Notes under the pieces: model-generated | Told to the model about the DNA's origin: nothing | The model's database searches: none | The model's input: only the letters and a program-made list of their open reading frames with translations | Shown: positions 34,260-43,593 of the stretch, one piece after another | Position numbering within the stretch: position 1 is the first letter of the stretch | Layout: each line of letters begins with the position of its first letter | Translations under genes and position numbers: made by a program | From: Bacteroidota bacterium | GTDB taxonomy: Bacteria > Bacteroidota > Bacteroidia > AKYH767-A > OLB10 | DNA length: 64,000 nucleotides | Assembly (NCBI GenBank): GCA_016709725.1 | Contig: JADJMG010000006.1 | Location: forward strand, 62,001 to 126,000 | Direction of reading: 5' to 3'

Positions 34260-36494
34260 TCACCAATTTACTCCAACACGATCCGCTCCGTCTCTCTCCC
34301 TTCTCTCACTATTGATTTCTAAAAAATAAATTCCTTTCGGTAAATGGGAAAGATCAAGCGATGTTGTTGCGCTTGAATTGATTTTTATTTCTGAATCCAT
34401 CAGTCTGCCCATCGTATCAAAAATTCGTACAGTAGCATCTGATAGTTTTCCCGATTGACGGATATTGATAATTCCATGCGATGGATTTGGCGAAATGCTG
34501 TAACGTTCTGTTGGAGGTTCATCAATTCCAGTCACAACACTAAATACAGCCGGACTCGTTTGCAACAACACTTGTGATTGATTGCTGAGTAATGCTAAGG
34601 TTCTGCTAAAATCAAATTGGATGTTTCCACTGGCACCTGAATTTACCGTGAATTCTAACACTGCAATTTCTCCAGCACCCAGCATATCTTGTTGGTCATA
34701 ACGGGTAAGCACCCCCGCAATTTTTCCGAGTGCAATATCATTCCTTTCTATTCTTAACATCTCTGATGTGTCCGCTAACCAACAGGGCGCATAGGTTAAT
34801 TTGACGCTGTTTGGGTCAATTTGGTTAATGTCGTAATTCACCGAGAATGCAATTCCGTATAACATATCACCAATGCCACCAGGAGTTCCATAATGAATAG
34901 GCAATGCGTAAGAAGCTCCCGGAGTGAGTACACTTCCTATGTTATCAAATGAAAGTGGAGCGCCAATTCCGGATTGTGGAAATTCAGGAAAATTTTCTCT
35001 TGCTAGTGATTGTAATGATGAAATAGTAGATTGTCTATTTGCATTCTGATCATCATGAATGGCAGGATGGGTGAGTCCATAATTTTGTGAAATAGCCAAG
35101 GTGTCATCCGTAAAAATAACACCATCTCCATTGCAATCGCCATGTTTCATGTTTACCAAATTCGCATACGTCGTTGTCCAATCTACGGACGGATGTCCGA
35201 TATATAGAATTGAAATACTATCACGAATATCACCTGTGAAATTATTACCTGATCCAATCAAAAGTAAATCGATATTATCTACTATTAAATCATTGTTTAC
35301 ATCTCCCGGCCAAACATTGGTAATGGATGGAGAGCAAGAGGTGAAGATCCATCCCGAATTACCAGAAATGTCATTGGTAAAAACACCTGCATAATATACA
35401 GCTGACCCCACGGCATTCACATTTTTAAGTTCCATGAAATCCAGACAAACAGTGTCCATATTTACTTGTAAGGTAGAGCTCGTCGAATTGTTTACATAGA
35501 TGAGATTCCCTGGTGAAGCTATTGTTGCCATGTAATTATTTACCATGACTGATGAAAACGTAAAGAAATTATTTGGATTTGCTAATATCAACGTGTCACA
35601 AGTAAGTGTTGAATTAAAATCTCCAGATAAAAAAATAGTAAGTTTTTGAATGGTATCAATGGCATTACTTTCAAAGTATCCTTTAATGATCATTTCTTCT
35701 ACCTTTAATCTTGAACTAGCATACCCATTGGTGTAAGCTATGCTATCTATCGTAAGTTTTTTTGCTTTAATGGGAACAGTGAACGCACCGGATCCTGAGA
35801 AAATGATATGCGCACTGTCGGCAACAACATCTATAAATAAATCGGTTTGTATTTGAACAGTCGATTTTCCCATATCAACAAGCATGTAATTACCGGGTAG
35901 AAAATAAACAATTTGTCCGCACTCTAATGGGTAATCATTTGTTTTAAAAAGAACACTGTCACTTCCAAAGATGATGTAACCATAAACAGTTAATTCGCTT
36001 AACATCGTGATGGTACTTGGTCCTTGCAAATTAAAAGAAGCAAATGCAGTGAGTGGAGCATAAATGGTAGCAGAAGGTGACGAGGGTGCCATGATCATTT
36101 CAATTCCGCTAATACCTTGATTGGCAAAAAAGATGGAGCCACCTACAAATAAATCTCCTGTTACAATTAGTTGAGCATAAGTGATGGGAGGAAGTACATC
36201 AAAGAAAGTATAATTTAGATTGGGATCCATCCAGAAATGATGAACATAATTTTGATTATCAACGAAAAAAATAGTGTCGCTTGGTTGTAATGAATTTACA
36301 TCAATAAAAACATCATCTAAAGAACTTGGAAAACTTGAATGAAAAGTTGTCCCGCCACTCGACGTTGCCCAATGATTCGCATAATCATCCCAGTTACCTG
36401 TTCCACCCACCCAATAATAATCAGCAGCTCGAGTTTGTGTTAAACTCAACGTAAAGAATAGAAAGAAGCTGATGCTTGTAAAGAATTTTTTCAT
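34260..36494 (-). CDS. T9SS-secreted surface protein with dockerin-like region
   Basis: A 744 aa protein with a signal peptide (MKKFFTSISFFLFFTLSLTQ TRAA). Residues about 25-390 are beta-rich (YYWVGGTGNWDDYANHW, a start shared by many Bacteroidota surface proteins). Residues about 395-480 have two dockerin-like calcium motifs (GDVNNDLIVDNIDLLLI and GDCNGDGVIFTDDTLAI). Residues about 660-725 are a type IX sorting domain (SISPNPSHGIINI, GRLMDSEI, LPKGIYFLEI). The last 14 residues (RRERDGADRVGVNW) go past the usual end and may come from repeat DNA. It has a promoter at about 36521 (TATATTTG). Confidence 0.85.
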   Translation of the reverse strand: MKKFFTSISFFLFFTLSLTQTRAADYYWVGGTGNWDDYANHWATSSGGTTFHSSFPSSLDDVFIDVNSLQPSDTIFFVDNQNYVHHFWMDPNLNYTFFDVLPPITYAQLIVTGDLFVGGSIFFANQGISGIEMIMAPSSPSATIYAPLTAFASFNLQGPSTITMLSELTVYGYIIFGSDSVLFKTNDYPLECGQIVYFLPGNYMLVDMGKSTVQIQTDLFIDVVADSAHIIFSGSGAFTVPIKAKKLTIDSIAYTNGYASSRLKVEEMIIKGYFESNAIDTIQKLTIFLSGDFNSTLTCDTLILANPNNFFTFSSVMVNNYMATIASPGNLIYVNNSTSSTLQVNMDTVCLDFMELKNVNAVGSAVYYAGVFTNDISGNSGWIFTSCSPSITNVWPGDVNNDLIVDNIDLLLIGSGNNFTGDIRDSISILYIGHPSVDWTTTYANLVNMKHGDCNGDGVIFTDDTLAISQNYGLTHPAIHDDQNANRQSTISSLQSLARENFPEFPQSGIGAPLSFDNIGSVLTPGASYALPIHYGTPGGIGDMLYGIAFSVNYDINQIDPNSVKLTYAPCWLADTSEMLRIERNDIALGKIAGVLTRYDQQDMLGAGEIAVLEFTVNSGASGNIQFDFSRTLALLSNQSQVLLQTSPAVFSVVTGIDEPPTERYSISPNPSHGIINIRQSGKLSDATVRIFDTMGRLMDSEIKINSSATTSLDLSHLPKGIYFLEINSERRERDGADRVGVNW

Positions 36495-36987
36495 GAGATG
36501 AAGTTTAACGTTTCGGTTATCAAATATAGAGTTTCATCCAACCGGAAAAACGCATTTCTAAAAATTTACATTTATTTGATATCGATGGACTAGTTCGATC
36601 AAATGGTAATGCTTCGAGATACCATCAAGATGCCATTAAAAAGTCCTTCGATACAATTCCACTCTTCAATACACCAATTGACTAATCCACCAATCCACCA
36701 ATCCACCATCGCGAAGACTTGCGACACCCCAGAAGTACAGAACTTCCCAGAAGTATTTCGCTTCGCTTCAACTTGGTTCCGTTCAGACTTCTGGGCTTAG
36801 CCTAGCAATAATCCAGAGATACGGTGCGTTGCACAGGCTTCTTTGCGCAGCCCTACAGTATTCCGCGTTACTTCAACTGCAGGGCGAAGCAACTTACTAA
36901 CTAAACCATTTGCCAAATAAACCATTTGCCAACTTACCAATTTACCAACTTACCAATTTCCCCCGAAAATATTTTTCATTCTTTTCC
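36495..36987. other. Intergenic region rich in short repeats
   Basis: It contains a -7 box TATATTTG for the T9SS gene (minus, 36521-36528), many copies of words such as ATCCACCA and TTACCAA, a degenerate TCGCGA palindrome (36709), and CCCAGAAGT hairpin repeats (36728-36795 and a diverged one near 36812). A frame across 36603-36800 is low-complexity and not a gene. Confidence 0.65.
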
Positions 36988-37017
36988 TTTGTTCTTAAAC
37001 CAATAAACCTACTTTTG
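36988..37017 (+). promoter_or_regulatory. Bacteroidota-type promoter that fixes the kup start
   Basis: TTTG (36988-36991), 18 bases, TACTTTTG (37010-37017). It lies 18 bases before GTG 37036. A start at ATG 36910 would be upstream of this promoter and would encode repeat DNA. Confidence 0.7.
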
Positions 37018-37035
37018 CCTCCCGGTACACACCCC

Positions 37036-38715
37036 GTGAGCTCATCATCCTCCCACAATAAAATCACCGCCGCAGGTTTATTAGTAACCCTCGGAATCAT
37101 TTACGGTGATATCGGTACTTCGCCGCTTTATGTGATGAAGTCAATTGTGGGTCTAGGCGTTATCGATCAGTCCATTCCAACTATTCCTATCGTATTGGGG
37201 ATCATTACAGGATTATTTATGATCCAGCGTTTTGGAACCAATTTAGTAGGTAAATTTTTTGGTCCAATAATGTTGATTTGGTTTTCGATGCTTGGAATTC
37301 TTGGAGTTATTAGCATTAGTCATGATTGGACCATCTTTCGCGCCATCAATCCTGTTTATGGATATGATTTACTAGTTCTCCATCCTGGTGGATTCTGGCT
37401 CTTAGGTGCCGTCTTTCTTTGTACCACAGGGGGTGAAGCATTGTATAGTGATTTAGGACATTGCGGAAAACACAATGTTAGGGTCTCTTGGGGCTTTGTT
37501 AAGCTTTGCCTATTGCTGAATTATTTTGGTCAAGGTGCCTATCTGATACGTCACGATGGTGAAATGTTGAATGGTGCAAATCCTTTCTTTGAGTTGATGG
37601 CACCGTGGTTCCTGCCTATTGGTATTGGCATCGCTACTTTCGCTGCCATTATTGCTTCTCAAGCGATGATAAGCGGATCATTTACCTTCATTAATGAAGC
37701 CATTCGTTTTAATTTCTGGCCAAAAGTAAAAGTGATTTATCCAAGTGATGTTCGCGGTCAATTATACATTCCTTCTATCAATTGGCTTTTATACGTGGGT
37801 TGTGTTATTGTAGTATTGTATTTTGGTGAGTCTTCGAGGATGGAAGCCGCATATGGATTGGCCATCGTTACCACTTTTATTATGACCACTATTTTGTTGA
37901 CGAATTATTTGTTGATATACAATTATCCAAAATGGATGGCCTATCTTCTTTTGCCATTCTATTTAACGATTGAAATTGCTTTCCTCATCGCTAATTTAGA
38001 TAAGTTTACGCACGGTGGATGGGTAACACTGTTAATTGCAAGTATTTTAATTACGGTGATGATTGTCTTGTACTATTCAAGAAAAATCAGAAATAGTTTA
38101 GTGGAATTTGTGAAAGTAGATGAGTTTCTTCCGCTACTTGAAAAGTTAAGTGATGATACTTCTATTCCTAAATATTCAACCCATCTCGTTTATTTAACAA
38201 GCGCCAATTATGCAAATGAGATTGAAGAGAAAGTTGTGTATTCCATCTTATATAAACAACCGAAGCGTGCCGATATTTATTGGTTTGTGCACGTAGATGT
38301 GTTGGATGAACCGTATACCCTCGAGTATAAAGTAACCCAAATCATGAAAGGTAAATTGATTCGTGTGGATTTTAGAATTGGTTTCCGCATCGATCCTCGT
38401 ATCAATATCATGTTCCGTCATGTGGTAGAAGAACTTGTTCGAAATAAGGAAGTGGATATTGTTAGTCGTTATCCTTCTCTCGGAAATAGAGGCCTCACGG
38501 GCGACTTTAGATTTGTGGTGATGGAGAAATTCTTAAGTGTAGACAATGAACTTCCATGGATGCAAAAGATCATCATGGACATGTATTTCTTGCTTAAACG
38601 CGGCGCCTTACCCGAAGAAAAAGCTTTTGGACTGGATACTTCATCCGTTTCCGTTGAAAAAGTTCCCCTCATCGTAAATCCCGTTACCGACCTCAAGATT
38701 CATAGAATTCAGTAA
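37036..38715 (+). CDS. kup: Kup-family potassium uptake transporter
   Basis: From GTG 37036 the protein has 559 aa: SSSHNKITAAGLLVTLGII, then YGDIGTSPLYVMKSIVGLG, the Kup signature. About 12 membrane helices follow, including GGFWLLGAVFLCTTGGEALY and IASQAMISGSFTFINEAIR. The C-terminal 170 residues are cytoplasmic. Kup moves K+ with H+ across the inner membrane. E. coli Kup has 622 aa, so this C-terminal part is somewhat short. I chose GTG because a promoter lies just upstream and codons before it are repeat sequence. Confidence 0.92.
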   Translation: MSSSSSHNKITAAGLLVTLGIIYGDIGTSPLYVMKSIVGLGVIDQSIPTIPIVLGIITGLFMIQRFGTNLVGKFFGPIMLIWFSMLGILGVISISHDWTIFRAINPVYGYDLLVLHPGGFWLLGAVFLCTTGGEALYSDLGHCGKHNVRVSWGFVKLCLLLNYFGQGAYLIRHDGEMLNGANPFFELMAPWFLPIGIGIATFAAIIASQAMISGSFTFINEAIRFNFWPKVKVIYPSDVRGQLYIPSINWLLYVGCVIVVLYFGESSRMEAAYGLAIVTTFIMTTILLTNYLLIYNYPKWMAYLLLPFYLTIEIAFLIANLDKFTHGGWVTLLIASILITVMIVLYYSRKIRNSLVEFVKVDEFLPLLEKLSDDTSIPKYSTHLVYLTSANYANEIEEKVVYSILYKQPKRADIYWFVHVDVLDEPYTLEYKVTQIMKGKLIRVDFRIGFRIDPRINIMFRHVVEELVRNKEVDIVSRYPSLGNRGLTGDFRFVVMEKFLSVDNELPWMQKIIMDMYFLLKRGALPEEKAFGLDTSSVSVEKVPLIVNPVTDLKIHRIQ

Positions 38716-39034
38716 CGCTTTCAATTCGGCAGTATTCCAATTACTATATTTTTTTAGCCGCTGATTTGTTATGATCTTTTATGATTTTTTATGATCCCGC
38801 AGTGCTGCGGGACAAGTTTTATTAAGATTTCCGTTCCAACTATTTGGCGCAGCCTCGCGGCACCCTCCAGAAGTACATTAATTCATACAGACTTCTAGGC
38901 ACTACAATTTACCAACTTGCCAATTTGCTAACTTGCCAATTCCCCTCATTATCGCGTGCAAAAGGCAATAAAAACCAATAATTTCCTGCGTACCCCCTAT
39001 AAAAACAGGGGTCTTGTTGAAAAAAACTATATTT
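38716..39034. other. Intergenic repeats between kup and glutamine synthetase
   Basis: No gene is seen. It has the 18-bp palindrome TCCCGCAGTGCTGCGGGA (38795-38812), a CCCAGAAGT-type hairpin (38866-38899) and short words built from CCAATTTG and CCAACTTG (38907-38942). Confidence 0.65.
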
Positions 39035-39069
39035 TTCTTGCCTCACCCCCCTAATTTCACATACCTTTG
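39035..39069 (+). promoter_or_regulatory. Promoter of glutamine synthetase III
   Basis: TTCTTG (39035-39040), 21 bases, TACCTTTG (39062-39069), a Bacteroidota-type pair 89 bases before the start codon. Confidence 0.6.
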
Positions 39070-39158
39070 CGCTCGTTCGGGTGTTTTGGAGGAATAATCT
39101 CTGAAAAATCGAAACAAAAACAGAAATAAACAGTATAACACAAAAATTTAATCATCAC

Positions 39159-41352
39159 ATGGCTATTCTTCGCTTCCGCGCTCTGGAAAACAGCAGCAAT
39201 CGTAAACCCATCGTCGTTATCGCACCTTCGAGTAAGGTGAGTGACTTTTATGGTATTAATGTATTTGACAAAGAGAAAATGCATAAATACTTAAGTAAAG
39301 AAGTATTTAGACAATTGCAGGAAGCAACGCATATCGGTAATCGCATCGATCGTAAAGTGGCGGAGTTAGTAGCTGCCGCGATGAAGAACTGGGCGGTAAG
39401 CTTAGGAGCTACCCATTATACACACTGGTTTCAACCGTTAACTGGAAGTACAGCTGAAAAGCATGATTCATTTTTTGAATTGAGTGATGAAGGTCGCGCC
39501 ATTGAAGCTTTTAGTTCGAGTGCACTCGTTCAACAAGAGCCGGATGCATCTTCGTTTCCAAATGGAGGAATTCGTAATACGTTTGAAGCACGTGGATATA
39601 CAGCATGGGATCCAAGTTCTCCTGCATTTATTATGGAGAGCCCTTCTGGAAAAACGTTGTGCATTCCAACTATTTTCGTTTCGTATACTGGTGAAACCCT
39701 CGACTTTAAAGCACCACTTCTTAAAAGCATTACATGCATTGAATAATGCAGCGGTACCTGTTTGTCAATACTTCGATAAGAATGTATCTTCTGTGAATGC
39801 TACCTTAGGTATCGAGCAAGAATATTTTTTAGTGGATATTGATATGTACAATGCTCGTCCCGATTTAGAAATGACAGGTCGTACCTTGTTTGGTGCTGAA
39901 GCTGCGAAAGGACAACAATTGGATGATCATTATTTCGGAACCATTCCTGATCGTGTGAATTCTTTCATGGTGGATATGGAAATTGAATCCATGAAGTTGG
40001 GCATTCCATTAAAGACACGTCATAATGAAGTAGCACCGTCTCAATTTGAATGTGCTCCAGTATTTGAAGATATCAATTTAGCAGTAGATCACAATCAACT
40101 GTTGATGGATGTAATGGATAAGGTAGCCCGTCGTCATCACTTCAAAGTGTTGTTGCACGAAAAACCTTATGCTGGAATGAATGGTTCGGGTAAGCATAAT
40201 AACTGGAGTTTAAGTACGAACACAGGTAAGAATTTATTATCGCCCGGAAATTCTCCAAAAAGTAATTTGATGTTTTTAACATTTTTCATCAATACGATTC
40301 GTGCAGTATTTGAACACGCCGATTTGCTTCGTGCTTCCATCACGAGTGCAAGTAACGATCATCGCCTAGGTGCAAATGAAGCGCCTCCTGCTATTATGTC
40401 TATCTTCTTAGGCGAGCAGTTAACGAAGGTGATGGATGAGATTGAGAAGTCGGTGAAGGATAAAAAGATGACACCCGAGGAGAAAACAGCCTTGAAATTA
40501 AACATCGGAAAAATCCCAGAAATTTTATTGGACAACACCGACCGTAACCGGACCTCTCCGTTTGCATTTACAGGAAACAAGTTTGAGTTTCGCGCAGTGG
40601 GATCATCTGCAAACAGCTCGCATCCGATGACGATTTTAAATACCATCGTAGCGGATCAATTAGTTAAATTTCATACCGAAGTAGAAAGTATTGCGAAGAA
40701 AGGAATTAAATCGGACGAAGCCATTTTAAAAGTATTGCGCAAGTACATCGTAGAATCAAAAGCCATCCGCTTCGAAGGAAATGGGTATGGAGATGAGTGG
40801 AAGAAAGAAGCAAAGAAACGTGGATTGAGTAACGTAACGACAACACCGCCTGCATTAGATGCATTTGTTACTAAGCAATCAATTAGTCTTTTTGAGCGTA
40901 ACGGAATTTTTAGTCATCGAGAGGTGGAAGCGCGTCACGAAATTATGTTGGAGACCTATATCAAAAAGATTCAAATCGAATCTCGCGTGATGGGTAGCAT
41001 AGCAGTCAATCATATCATTCCTGCAGCCATTAAATATCAAAATTTATTGGTGCAAAATGTAGAAGGCATGAAAGATATCGGTTTGCCGAAGGAAGTATTC
41101 TCAACACAGGTCGAACTAATCAAAGAAATTTCAACGCACATTACTGTCATCAAGAAAAAAGTAGATGAGATGGTAGAAGCGAGAAAGAAGGCAAATGCCA
41201 TTTCCGATGCGCGTGCTCATGCCATTGCTTATTGCGATAAAGTGAAAGTGTACTTCAGCGAAATTCGCTATCATGTTGATAAATTGGAATTAATTGTGGA
41301 CGATGAAAGCTGGCCTCTGCCAAAGTACCGTGAGATGGTAACGATTCGTTAA
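39159..41352 (+). CDS. glnN: Glutamine synthetase type III (one-base frameshift in this sequence)
   Basis: It makes glutamine from glutamate, ammonia and ATP. Residues 1-190 ([38 protein letters not shown]) and the rest ([54 protein letters not shown]) are both clear GSIII. The frame breaks at AAAA 39723-39726: with one A less it reads [20 protein letters not shown] without a gap. Total length is about 730 aa, as usual for GSIII. An intact core enzyme being split at a homopolymer speaks for a sequence error. A terminator follows. Confidence 0.92.
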
Positions 41353-41370
41353 TTTAAAAATAAATAATTT

Positions 41371-41405
41371 AAAAGAGCCTTGAGAAATCGAGGCTCTTTT
41401 GTTTT
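41371..41405 (+). terminator. Terminator of glutamine synthetase
   Basis: Perfect arms AAAAGAGCCT and AGGCTCTTTT with a 10-base loop, then GTTTTAG, 18 bases after the stop. Confidence 0.85.
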
Positions 41406-41475
41406 AGTTGAGTAAATATTGGTTGGTATTTAAATTATATTTCTATTATAATCAGGTTCGAAACAAAGAAGGAAA

Positions 41476-41721
41476 TTTTCTCGCAAAGGCGCAAAGGCGC
41501 AAAGTCGTCATCCCAAGAGCTATCGGGACCCAAAGAGATTATAGCGTTTTTCAAACGAGGTCACAAAGTTTGTTAGTTGTACAACTAACAAACTTTTATA
41601 ATAATTACTCTGTGTAAATCTTTGTGCTCTTTGTACCGGTGAATGAAAGTTTGATTGAGCTACAATAGTTTGATAAATTTACTTCATATAAACTTAGCGC
41701 CTTTGCGCCTTTGCGAGAAAA
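41476..41721. repeat. Small element with 25-bp inverted ends and a central 32-bp palindrome
   Basis: The left end (TTTTCTCGCAAAGGCGC..., 41476-41500) and right end (41697-41721) are perfect 25-bp inverted repeats made of CGCAAAGG units. Between them 41565-41596 is a perfect palindrome with half AAAGTTTGTTAGTTGT, and TCCCAAGAGCTATCGGGA is at 41511. A partial third copy of the end (GCGCCTTTGCGAGAAAA) is at 51776-51792. No gene lies in the 246 bp. Confidence 0.75.
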
Positions 41722-41811
41722 CTTAGCGAAGAGAAAAGCAACCTAATAACTTAGCGCCTGCGCCTTTTTAACCTGAGCTTGCCGAGGGTTGCGAGAAAAA
41801 TTTGCTTTTAT

Positions 41812-42999
41812 CTAAATTATTCTAGATAAAACTTTCATGTAAAGCAATGTTTGTAAAACTGCTGTTAAACCCAGTATCCATAAACACAAAATAATTTCCT
41901 GCTGTGTAAGAAACCAATATCCTAAAATTGTTTGTAGCGTAACACACAGTGCAAAAATTCTCAGAATATTTTTATCTTCTTTTACTTTTAATAAAGCATG
42001 CAACAAAGGAAGTTGAATAGAGGTGAAAAGTAAGAGTATGAATACAGGAATGATCCACCAAAGGGAAATACTATTCATTTGAAATTTATTCATGAAAACC
42101 AAACAAATTCCCACCCAAGTTAAACCCATGACCGTTCCGCCAATAACCATTTTTAAAACAGATTCTTTTAACGCATCTCGATTCAAATCTGTAAAGTCTA
42201 AAATACCACTTGTGCCCAAAAGATGAATGATGGTACAGCCTGTATACGTCCAAAGTAAAATCATATGAAATGAACTCATCGATATAGATCCTAAAAGAAT
42301 CGCCCCAAGGAGAAACGGAGTTTTGTTGTTTAATAATACGATCGAACTACGTAAAAAATACATGCCTGACTTTTTCAATTGAGTGAAATCAGTGCGCGGT
42401 AAGTAGGGTAGTGGATACGTTGAGTAAAAATAGGTGCACAGAAGTGCTAATCGCATTCCTTGTGTGACCACTAATACGATGAGTAATTCCTGGAATGAAA
42501 GTTGAGTTTTGGAGAAGAGAATCCATCCAATAGTCACGATTAAACTAAGCCAACTTATCAAATTCCAAGAATTAATTTTATCCTCCAATTTCGCAATTAC
42601 TTTGTACGATTCATTGTAGATCTGTAGAATTAAATAGCAAGTTGCTAGGAGGAGTAAGGTTAACGGAATTTTAAATAGTGCGAGGATTGCGATCAATAAA
42701 TAGGCAATGCTGAGTCGAACACGGATAGCATCCTTCCAAATAGAAGTTGTTGCCGCTGGATTATCGAGAATAGAATGTTGGCAAAATGTTTCGAAGGAGA
42801 ATAATGCAATGTATTGAAGAACCAACAGTGATAAATAGTAAACGCTGATCTGTCCCCACGAAAGATTTCCAAATTTTAGCAAAATAACTAAGGTTAATGC
42901 GAGAAAGGAAATACTTTTGAATGAATTTAATAAAAACATTTTGCCCATCGAAAGGATGAGCTCAATTTCTACATTGGATTCAGTCAGCAATTTTTGCAT
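41812..42999 (-). CDS. Polysaccharide flippase-like membrane protein
   Basis: A 395 aa protein with about 11-12 predicted membrane helices throughout (SFKSISFLALTLVILLKFG, LLIAILALFKIPLTLLLLAT, WWIIPVFILLLFTSIQLPLL). The size and even spread of helices fit the MOP superfamily (Wzx-like flippases). It starts at ATG 42999 and ends in IIQ-like KVLSRII. A glycosyltransferase of the GT-C type lies 600 bases upstream on the same strand, which supports a role in surface glycan assembly. Family evidence is by topology only. Confidence 0.6.
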   Translation of the reverse strand: MQKLLTESNVEIELILSMGKMFLLNSFKSISFLALTLVILLKFGNLSWGQISVYYLSLLVLQYIALFSFETFCQHSILDNPAATTSIWKDAIRVRLSIAYLLIAILALFKIPLTLLLLATCYLILQIYNESYKVIAKLEDKINSWNLISWLSLIVTIGWILFSKTQLSFQELLIVLVVTQGMRLALLCTYFYSTYPLPYLPRTDFTQLKKSGMYFLRSSIVLLNNKTPFLLGAILLGSISMSSFHMILLWTYTGCTIIHLLGTSGILDFTDLNRDALKESVLKMVIGGTVMGLTWVGICLVFMNKFQMNSISLWWIIPVFILLLFTSIQLPLLHALLKVKEDKNILRIFALCVTLQTILGYWFLTQQEIILCLWILGLTAVLQTLLYMKVLSRII

Positions 43000-43593
43000 G
43001 CTGTTTTACGAAAAAATTAGGGATTAGTTACTTAAATTATACTTGAAATTGGTCTAATTCAGTTTGTATATAGTGTGTAGTCCAATTATCTAAACATGAA
43101 TAGATTCAAAATTCAATCAATAAATTTTAATAAACAATAATATCGTTCGGAAGAGCGCGGAGGACGTCCAGGCAACAGCGCGAACCGATTTTTGCTGAAC
43201 CGATGAAGTAAGGATATAGCACAAAAGATTGTTCAGTGGTTGCAAAAGAAAATAGAAAGCAGAAACCGCAAAAATGGGTTGGTGTTGGGTGGCGTGCTTT
43301 CTTTGGTTACTTTCTTTTCACGTAAAAGAAAGTAACAAGTAAAATAGAACTAGAATCTTAAATTAAAACTAAAATTTATTTGACAAATATCAGAAGAACT
43401 AAATCCTCCAAAATTATGTAATATAAATTCAGAACTATTCAGTGTTAGTGCAAGACTTGTTAAGATTATAATTATTTGGACTATTTAAAACTTATAAATG
43501 GTATTATTTTCACTTTAGCAATATTTTCTGAATTATTGTTTCAAAATTAATCGTCAGTCCATAAGGCAAAAAAGTCTAATGACTTTTTTCGGA
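43000..43593. other. Intergenic region with a hairpin
   Basis: No gene is seen. A 13-bp hairpin GTTACTTTCTTTT / AAAAGAAAGTAAC (5-base loop) lies at 43306-43336. The GC-richer part 43143-43300 (GGAAGAGCGCGGAGGACGTC) stands out from the AT-rich surroundings and may be an old insertion. Confidence 0.5.

Noticed and set aside
36603..36800. A 65-codon frame with NPPIHQST-type repeats
   Set aside because: It is a translation of short spacer words (ATCCACCA) and a CCCAGAAGT hairpin repeat, so it is not a gene.
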